From Sphingomonas tagetis (GTDB lineage Bacteria; Pseudomonadota; Alphaproteobacteria; Sphingomonadales; Sphingomonadaceae), in assembly GCF_024211275.1 (NCBI RefSeq), contig NZ_JAMLDX010000008.1, forward strand, positions 141,055-205,054: a stretch of DNA of 64,000 bases, in the 5' to 3' direction. A program made the position numbers and the translations under genes. The notes under the pieces were generated by a model. It saw only the letters and a program-made list of their open reading frames with translations, ran no database searches and was not told the origin of the DNA. Within the stretch, counting starts at the first letter, position 1, and each line of letters opens with the position of its first letter. Shown here piece by piece: positions 55,214-64,000 of the stretch.

Positions 55214-56109
55214 GCGCGTTCATCCTCGCGGCAGCGCAATATCCGGTCGAGCAACTGGCGAGCTTCGCCGACTATGCCGCCAAGATCGAGCGCTGGGTGG
55301 CCGAGGCGGCGGCGGGCGGCGCGAAGCTGGCGGTATTTCCCGAATATGGCGGGATGGAGCTGACCGCCCTCGACCCGGCGAGCGTCGACGACCTCCACGC
55401 CTCGATCGCGGCGCTCGGCGCATTGGTCGAACAAGTCGATTCGCTGCACGCGGGCCTCGCCGCGCGATATGGCATGCATATCTGCGCCGCGAGCCTCCCC
55501 GTGCGCGAAGCCGATGGCCGGTTCCGCAACCATGCGCGGTTGTTCGCGCCCAACGGCAAGTCGGGCACGCAGCGCAAGATCGTGATGACTCGCTTCGAGC
55601 GCGAGGAATGGGACATCGCGAGCGGCGCAGCGCTGACCCTGTTCGACACCGATCTCGGCCGCATCGGGATCGCCATCTGTTATGATGTCGAATTCCCGCT
55701 GCTGGTCCGCGCGCTGGCCGAGGCGGGCGCGACGCTGATCCTTGCGCCGTCGGCAACCGATTCGCTGCACGGCTTTCATCGCGTGCGCGTGGGTGCGCGG
55801 GCGCGGGCGCTCGAGAATCAATGCTATGTCGTGCAGTCGCCGGTGATCGGCGAGGCCGAATGGACGCCGTCGCTCGGCACGAGCCACGGCGCGGCGGGCA
55901 TCTTCGGCCCGCCCGATCTCGGTTTTCCGGCGGACGGCAACGTCGCGCAGGGCGAGCTGGATCGGCCCGGCTGGGTGTTCGGCGAGATCGACCCGGCGCG
56001 GGTCGAGCGCGTGCGGCGCGAGGGCGCCGTCTTCAACCATGCGCATTGGCACGAGCAGGGCGGATCGGTCACCCTGCCCCGTGTCGAACTGCTCGACCTT
56101 CGCAGCTAA
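55210..56109 (+). CDS. Carbon-nitrogen hydrolase (nitrilase superfamily)
   Basis: This 299-residue enzyme has the catalytic triad E45 (VFPEYGG), K123 (RKIVMTRFE) and C157 (AICYDVEFP). It should hydrolyse an amide bond (amidase or carbamoylase type) rather than a nitrile, as most family members do. The GTG start overlaps the GNAT stop (GTGA). No signal peptide is seen. The cassette is bracketed by two paralogous small membrane proteins. Confidence 0.9.
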   Translation: MSAFILAAAQYPVEQLASFADYAAKIERWVAEAAAGGAKLAVFPEYGGMELTALDPASVDDLHASIAALGALVEQVDSLHAGLAARYGMHICAASLPVREADGRFRNHARLFAPNGKSGTQRKIVMTRFEREEWDIASGAALTLFDTDLGRIGIAICYDVEFPLLVRALAEAGATLILAPSATDSLHGFHRVRVGARARALENQCYVVQSPVIGEAEWTPSLGTSHGAAGIFGPPDLGFPADGNVAQGELDRPGWVFGEIDPARVERVRREGAVFNHAHWHEQGGSVTLPRVELLDLRS

Positions 56110-56255
56110 CGTTTCGCCGCATCGCAGCAGAGCCGCCGGAACGCGGCGTTGGCCACCCGGTTGAGCCGTGCGAGCGCATGTCAGCTTCCGACCGATGATC
56201 GCCATCGGTCCGCTGTCTAGAGCGCGGCGTGCAATCGCAATGGAGGAGAAGGCCC

Positions 56256-56504
56256 GTGATCAAGAAGTTTCTGGCGATGCTCGTCGCATCGCTCTCGCTG
56301 CTGACCGCCACGACGGCGCAGGCGACGTCGGCGCAGGCGCTGAGTCTCGGCAATTCGCCCGCCATCTCGCGCGCGGCCAGCGATGCCGGTGACGGCAACG
56401 AACTCACCGGCGGATCGGCACTGGGCTATGTCCTGCTCGCGGTCGTGGCGGGCGCCATGATCTGGGGTCTGGTCGAGATCATCGACGATTCCGACAGCAA
56501 CTGA
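56256..56504 (+). CDS. Small exported membrane protein, paralogue of the one at 53867-54088
   Basis: This 82-residue protein has a signal peptide (cleavage likely after AQA near residue 29) and a linker containing GNELTGG. One membrane helix follows (about 54-73, LGYVLLAVVAGAMIWGLVEI), then the acidic end DDSDSN. The start is a GTG with GGAGGAGAAGG just upstream; no ATG is available in a sensible place. It shares the TTAQATSAQALSL-NSP block with the first copy. A weak hairpin follows near 56530-56560 without a T run. Confidence 0.78.
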   Translation: MIKKFLAMLVASLSLLTATTAQATSAQALSLGNSPAISRAASDAGDGNELTGGSALGYVLLAVVAGAMIWGLVEIIDDSDSN

Positions 56505-56590
56505 TCGCCCGTTTTTCGTTCGGCCGCGCGGGGCGTTTCTCTGTGGAGAAGCGCCCTGTATGCGTTCAAGCGCGCTGCTTGCGCGCCCCC

Positions 56591-56619
56591 TTGCCCGCTG
56601 CCTCCCGAGTCGCTAGATA
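56591..56619 (+). promoter_or_regulatory. Candidate promoter of secE-nusG
   Basis: TTGCCC (56591-56596), exactly 17 bases, TAGATA (56614-56619). It lies about 105 bases before secE, in a 219-base interval that otherwise shows only GC-rich hairpins. Confidence 0.5.
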
Positions 56620-56723
56620 CCGCCCCCAATCCGACAGCGTGGATGGGCTTCGCCGGGTTCCTTGACGGAGCCGGGCGGCGAAACCTGTCCCGCTGACGGG
56701 CAAACATTTGCGAGGCAAACCAG

Positions 56724-56921
56724 GTGGCCAAGACCAGTCCGCTCGAATTCATGCGCCAGGTACAGGCCGAGACGAAGAAGGTCGTCTGGCCGACGCGCAA
56801 GGAAACCGTGATGACCGCCGTGATGGTGTTCATCATGGCATCGCTGCTGGGCATCTTCTTCTTCGGCGTCGATCGCTTCTTCGACGCGATCGTCAAGTTC
56901 CTCCTTAGCTTCGCCGCATAA
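56724..56921 (+). CDS. secE: Preprotein translocase subunit SecE
   Basis: This 65-residue protein has the conserved amphipathic helix FMRQVQAETKKVVWPTRKET and one transmembrane helix (about 30-60). It stabilises SecY in the SecYEG channel. GTG start. It is followed after 16 bases by nusG, the usual order. Confidence 0.95.
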   Translation: MAKTSPLEFMRQVQAETKKVVWPTRKETVMTAVMVFIMASLLGIFFFGVDRFFDAIVKFLLSFAA

Positions 56922-56937
56922 CAGAACAGGGATCGTC

Positions 56938-57474
56938 ATGGCGCGCTGGTACATCATTCACGCCTATTCGGGCTTCGAGAACAAGGTGCGGGACCAGATC
57001 CTGTCCGACGCGACGCGGCTCGGCCTCGACGCGCTGGTCGAGCAGGTCGAGGTGCCGGTCGAGACCGTGACCGAAGTGCGCCGCGGCAAGAAGGTGCAGT
57101 CGGAGCGCAAGTTCTTCCCCGGTTATGTGCTGGCCAAGCTGTCGATGAACGACGACGTCTATCACCTGGTGAAAAACACGCCGAAGGTGACCGGCTTCCT
57201 CGGCTCGATGGGCAAGCCCCAGGCGATCAGCGAGGCCGAAGCCGCGCGCATCCTCAATACCAAGGAGGAAGCCGCCGCCGCGCCCAAGCACCAGATCAAG
57301 GTCGATTACGAGATCGGCGACTCGGTCAAGGTGCTGGACGGCCCGTTCGCGAGCTTCAACGGCGTGGTCGAGGAGCTCGATTTCGACAAGTCGAAGGTCA
57401 AGGTCAGCGTGTCGATCTTCGGCCGCGCGACCCCGGTCGAGCTGGATTTCGACCAGGTCGAGCGCAGCAAGTAA
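56938..57474 (+). CDS. nusG: Transcription termination/antitermination factor NusG
   Basis: This 178-residue protein has an N-terminal NGN domain (RWYIIHAYSGFENKVRDQI, RKFFPGYVL) and a C-terminal KOW domain (GDSVKVLDGPFASFNGVVEEL). It couples RNA polymerase to Rho or ribosomes. A strong terminator follows directly, so the ribosomal genes rplK-rplA that often come next are not linked here. Confidence 0.97.
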   Translation: MARWYIIHAYSGFENKVRDQILSDATRLGLDALVEQVEVPVETVTEVRRGKKVQSERKFFPGYVLAKLSMNDDVYHLVKNTPKVTGFLGSMGKPQAISEAEAARILNTKEEAAAAPKHQIKVDYEIGDSVKVLDGPFASFNGVVEELDFDKSKVKVSVSIFGRATPVELDFDQVERSK

Positions 57475-57494
57475 ATCGTCTAACGCATCGGAAC

Positions 57495-57520
57495 AGGCCA
57501 GCCTTCGCGCTGGCCTTTTT
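57495..57520 (+). terminator. Intrinsic terminator of secE-nusG
   Basis: The 8-bp stem AGGCCAGC/GCTGGCCT with loop CTTCGC is followed by five T's, about 20 bases after nusG. Confidence 0.9.
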
Positions 57521-57568
57521 CGTTTGTAGACCTTGATCCCCGGCGTTTTTGCATCTGCATAAACTGCC

Positions 57569-57829
57569 GTGGATATCGAGTTCGATCCCGCGAAGGATGC
57601 CGTGAACTCGGAAGCACGGGCTGCCTTTGGCGGACGCCCATCGCTTCGAATTGGGCGATGCCGTGGTCGAAATCGATAATCGCGCGGACTATGGTGAGGT
57701 CCGGTATCGCGCCTTCGGACGGATTGACGGCATCAGACATTGTCTAGTGTTCACGTTTCGCGAGGACGCCGTTCGGATCATCAGCTTCCGCGCGCGCGTG
57801 AAAAGGAGATGCGCCGCTATGGCAGATAG
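57569..57829 (+). pseudogene. brnT: BrnT-type toxin gene, frameshifted
   Basis: Reading from the GTG at 57569 gives the normal BrnT start VDIEFDPAKDA-VNSE and then leaves frame. The expected Lys-His-Gly appears as GAAGCACGGG (57611-57620), as if two A's of a GAAAAG run were lost. The body (ADAHRFELGD...YGEVRYRAFGRIDG...VRIISFR) continues in the +1 frame. At a CGCGCGCG run near 57790-57798 the frame changes again, and the native end (EKEMRRYGR, stop 57827-57829) lies back in the first frame. In the start frame translation ends at 57679 after 36 residues, so no intact RNase toxin can be made. Confidence 0.75.
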
Positions 57830-58085
57830 AGTGCCGCCCGTCGTTTTTGACGACGACGACCCCGAATGGACAGAAGAGGACTTCGCGCGAGCAAGGCCCG
57901 CTGCCGAGGTGCTGCCCGCCGAAGTGATCGCGGCCTTCGCCAAGGCCAAGACCGGCCGCCCGCGCGGCTCCAACAAGGAGCAGGTCGCGCTGCGCATCGA
58001 CAAGGACGTGCTGGCCAAGTTCCGCGCCACCGGCCCGGGCTGGCAGACGCGAATCAATGAGGCACTGCGCCGCGCCGAGGTGTAA
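57819..58085 (+). CDS. brnA: BrnA-type antitoxin
   Basis: This 88-residue protein has an acidic N-terminal half (DDDDPEWTEEDFARARPAAEVLP) that would neutralise BrnT. A basic ribbon-helix-helix C-terminal half follows (GRPRGSNKEQVALRIDKDVL...GWQTRINEALR) for DNA binding. The ATG at 57819 has AAGGAG 10 bases upstream and overlaps the last codons of the brnT remnant, the usual toxin-first order. The antitoxin is intact while its toxin is broken. Confidence 0.83.
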   Translation: MADRVPPVVFDDDDPEWTEEDFARARPAAEVLPAEVIAAFAKAKTGRPRGSNKEQVALRIDKDVLAKFRATGPGWQTRINEALRRAEV

Positions 58086-58121
58086 TCCGCCACGCCATAC
58101 CGCACTGCAACCGGACTCGGG

Positions 58122-58150
58122 TTGCATCCTGTGCACCCCTTTGCTACGCG
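58122..58150 (+). promoter_or_regulatory. Candidate promoter of the ATP synthase operon
   Basis: TTGCAT (58122-58127), 17 bases, TACGCG (58145-58150). Transcription would start about 80 bases before atpH and run through the hairpin at 58166-58195. Confidence 0.35.
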
Positions 58151-58165
58151 CCCGCCAACCCAAGC

Positions 58166-58195
58166 GGGGCTGCCTTTCCGGCCTGCCCCTTTTTT
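58166..58195 (+). terminator. Terminator-like hairpin before atpH
   Basis: The stem GGGGC-t-GCC / GGC-ct-GCCCC with loop TTTCC is followed by six T's. It may end the brnA transcript or, if the promoter at 58122-58150 is used, act as a leader attenuator. Confidence 0.45.
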
Positions 58196-58238
58196 GCATG
58201 GGGCCATTTCTGGTAAGCCCAAGAGGAAGCAGCATCGC

Positions 58239-60334
<2,096 letters not shown>

Positions 60335-60341
60335 TCTCTTT

Positions 60342-60363
60342 CCCGGCCGCTCCGGCGGCCGGG
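60342..60363 (+). other. Hairpin between atpA and atpG
   Basis: The perfect 9-bp stem CCCGGCCGC/GCGGCCGGG with loop TCCG has no T run, so it is probably an mRNA processing or stability element rather than a terminator. Confidence 0.5.
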
Positions 60364-60381
60364 GCTAGAAACGGACGATAA

Positions 60382-61272
60382 ATGGCCAGCCTCAAGGCAC
60401 TCAAGATCCGCATCGCTTCGGTGAAGTCGACGCAGAAGATCACCAAGGCGATGAAGATGGTCGCCGCCGCCAAGCTGCGCCGGGCGCAGGAAGCGGCCGA
60501 GGCCGGGCGTCCCTATGCCCAGCGCCTCGAAAGCGTCGTCGCCTCGCTCGCCAGCAAGGTGACCGTCAGCGAATCCAGCCCCAAGCTGCTTGCCGGCACC
60601 GGCAAGGATCAGGTCCATCTGTTCGTCGTCGCGACTTCGGACAAGGGCCTCGCCGGCGCGTTCAACACCAACATCGCGCGCCTCGCCCGCAAGCGCGCGG
60701 GCGAGCTGATCGCCGAGGGCAGGACGGTCAAATTCTACACGATCGGCCGCAAGGGCCGCGCGGTGTTGAACCGGCTCTATCCCAAGGACTTCATCCACTC
60801 GATCGAGCCGGGCGACCTTGGCAAGCTGACCTTTTCCAGCGCGCGCGGCTATGCCGACGACCTGATCGCCCGCTACGAAGCCGGCCAGTTCGACGTGGCG
60901 CATCTGTTCTATTCGAACTTCAGGTCAGTGCTGGCGCAGGAACCGACCGAGCAGCAGATCATCCCGGTCGCGCCGAGCTCGGTCCCGGCCGGCACGCCGG
61001 TCAGCCAGGGTGCGCCCGCCGCCGTCATCTATGAGCCGGACGAGGAAGCGATCCTCGCCGACCTGTTGCCGCGCAACGTCGCGATCCAGCTCTATCGCGC
61101 GATCCGCGAGAACGCCGCGTCGGAGCAGGGCAGCAAGATGACCGCGATGGACAACGCCACGCGCAACGCCGGTGACCTGATCAAGCGGCTCAACACGGTC
61201 TATAACCGCCAGCGTCAGGCCGCGATCACGACCGAGCTGGTCGAGATCATCTCGGGCGCCGAGGCGCTCTAA
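60382..61272 (+). CDS. atpG: ATP synthase F1 subunit gamma
   Basis: This 296-residue central-stalk subunit has N-terminal helix LKALKIRIASVKSTQKITKAMKMVAAAKLRRAQ and C-terminal helix MDNATRNAGDLIKRLNTVYNRQRQAAITTELVEIISGAEAL, both strongly conserved. It is followed after 3 bases by an unrelated lipoprotein gene instead of atpD. Confidence 0.97.
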   Translation: MASLKALKIRIASVKSTQKITKAMKMVAAAKLRRAQEAAEAGRPYAQRLESVVASLASKVTVSESSPKLLAGTGKDQVHLFVVATSDKGLAGAFNTNIARLARKRAGELIAEGRTVKFYTIGRKGRAVLNRLYPKDFIHSIEPGDLGKLTFSSARGYADDLIARYEAGQFDVAHLFYSNFRSVLAQEPTEQQIIPVAPSSVPAGTPVSQGAPAAVIYEPDEEAILADLLPRNVAIQLYRAIRENAASEQGSKMTAMDNATRNAGDLIKRLNTVYNRQRQAAITTELVEIISGAEAL

Positions 61273-61275
61273 GCG

Positions 61276-63391
<2,116 letters not shown>

Positions 63392-63402
63392 CTTTCCACT
63401 AG

Positions 63403-63503
63403 CCCCTCCCTTTACGGGAGGGGTTGGGGTGGGCCTATCCACATAGGCTCCGGTCTCGGTGAGACTGAAACGCCCCACCCCAACCCCTCCCCCTGAAGGG
63501 GAG
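63403..63503. repeat. Long inverted repeat between atpD and atpC
   Basis: An 18-base perfect inverted repeat (GGGAGGGGTTGGGGTGGG at 63416-63433 and its complement at 63474-63491) encloses a 40-base centre. Each arm also forms its own small hairpin (CCCCTCCC-TTTAC-GGGAGGGG; CTCCCC-CTGAA-GGGGAG). It belongs to a dispersed repeat family also present near 46.7-46.9 kb. Confidence 0.85.
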
Positions 63504-63521
63504 AGGCTTAGGAAGAAAACA

Positions 63522-63776
63522 ATGGCACTGCACTTCGAACTCGTGACGCCGGAACGCCTCGTCCGCTCGGAAGAGGTGCATATGGTCGTCGTCCCCGGCA
63601 CCGAAGGCGACTTCGGCGTGCTGGAGGGCCATGCGCCGCTGATGTCGACGATCCGCGACGGCAATCTCGAAATCTACAAGGCCGGCGCGACCACGCCCGA
63701 GACGATCCGCATCGAAGGCGGCTTCGCCGAAGTGAACGAGCGCGGGCTGACCGTGCTGGCCGAACGCGCCGAATAA
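63522..63776 (+). CDS. atpC: ATP synthase F1 subunit epsilon (short form)
   Basis: This 84-residue protein contains only the N-terminal beta-sandwich domain ([43 protein letters not shown]). The C-terminal helical hairpin that inhibits ATP hydrolysis in longer epsilon subunits is missing. The ATG at 63522 is preferred over one 21 codons upstream that lies in the repeat. Last gene of the operon. Confidence 0.92.
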   Translation: MALHFELVTPERLVRSEEVHMVVVPGTEGDFGVLEGHAPLMSTIRDGNLEIYKAGATTPETIRIEGGFAEVNERGLTVLAERAE

Positions 63777-63802
63777 GCCGTCCGCTCGACGGGCAAGAAA
63801 AG

Positions 63803-63830
63803 GCCGCGGGAGCGATCCCGCGGCTTTTTT
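63803..63830 (+). terminator. Intrinsic terminator of the ATP synthase operon
   Basis: The 9-bp perfect stem GCCGCGGGA/TCCCGCGGC with loop GCGA is followed by six T's, 26 bases after atpC. Confidence 0.93.
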
Positions 63831-63879
63831 CATTGTGGGTGAGGTCATTCCTTCCCCGGAGGGGAGGAATTGGGTCCTA

Positions 63880-64000
63880 GAGCGTGATCGTGATTGATTG
63901 AATCTGGATTCCCTTGTTGGGGGATTTCTGATTCAACCTGCTGGCTGGGCAGGAGGCCAGCAGGGATGAGCCGAGCCTATTCGATTGATTTGCGCGAGCG
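63880..64000 (+). mobile_element. Left end of an IS630-like insertion sequence (partial)
   Basis: The putative end begins GAGCGTGATCGTGATTG directly after a TA dinucleotide (63878-63879), the target of IS630/Tc1-type elements. The transposase start follows 86 bases later. The element runs past the window, so the right end and target duplication cannot be checked. Confidence 0.6.
63966..64000 (+). CDS. IS630-family transposase (N-terminal fragment)
   Basis: Only the first 11 codons are visible: MSRAYSIDLRE. This matches the usual start of IS630-type transposases, where it leads into a helix-turn-helix. AGCAGGG precedes the ATG. The rest lies beyond the window, so intactness is unknown. Confidence 0.7.
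   Translation, partial: MSRAYSIDLRE

Overview
The window is a GC-rich chromosomal segment from an alphaproteobacterium, most probably Sphingomonas or a close relative (Sphingomonadaceae). Supporting evidence is a dcw cell-wall/division cluster with GTGA-coupled starts, the NDUFA12-type complex I protein beside a DUF2155 lipoprotein, an alphaproteobacterial GTTC-N7-GTTC LexA box, an F1 ATP synthase operon without Fo genes, and frequent GTG/TTG starts. The genus is inferred from gene content and protein wording, not from a search.

Layout. 0-2.7 kb: a GAF/PAS histidine kinase with a (partial) response regulator on the minus strand, diverging from two single-domain response regulators. 2.7-5.4 kb: a GH13 alpha-glucosidase and a GT4 glycosyltransferase, overlapping ATGA. 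5.4-8.8 kb: the last two steps of the beta-ketoadipate pathway (pcaI, pcaJ, pcaF) and an IclR regulator, preceded by two perfect inverted repeats at a candidate promoter. 9-31.3 kb, minus strand: mraZ-rsmH-ftsL-ftsI-murE-murF-mraY-murD-ftsW-murG-murC-(64 aa protein)-murB-ddl-ftsQ-ftsA-ftsZ, then a TPR/SPOR protein and a dGTPase-like gene. 31.5-36 kb: cysteine synthase, DUF962, a hypoxanthine-type DNA glycosylase, a NUDIX-DUF47 reading frame and a PiT phosphate transporter.

36-48.6 kb is a mixed region: an exported esterase, an RcnB-like protein, an L-lactate-dehydrogenase-type enzyme, a Y-family polymerase under a LexA box, an M3 peptidase, a ParA-type ATPase, aat overlapping DUF2155 on the other strand, NDUFA12, DUF192, a twin cold-shock protein and recX. 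48.7-53 kb: a fatty acyl-AMP ligase and a large GGDEF/EAL protein. 53-57.5 kb: tRNA-Trp, a DedA-type protein, a SnoaL-GNAT-nitrilase cassette flanked by two paralogous small exported membrane proteins, then secE-nusG. 57.5-63.8 kb: a decayed brnT with intact brnA, then atpH-atpA-atpG-(lipoprotein)-atpD-atpC. The window ends inside an IS630-like element.

Most of the window is housekeeping. The points most worth a second look are the NUDIX-DUF47 frame with its internal translation start and unclear 5' start, the duplicated small membrane proteins around the SnoaL-GNAT-nitrilase cassette, the 64-residue gene locked between murC and murB, the lipoprotein gene inside the ATP synthase operon, the broken BrnT toxin, and the tandem operators in front of pcaIJF. 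No CRISPR array, rRNA, prophage or clear defence system was seen.
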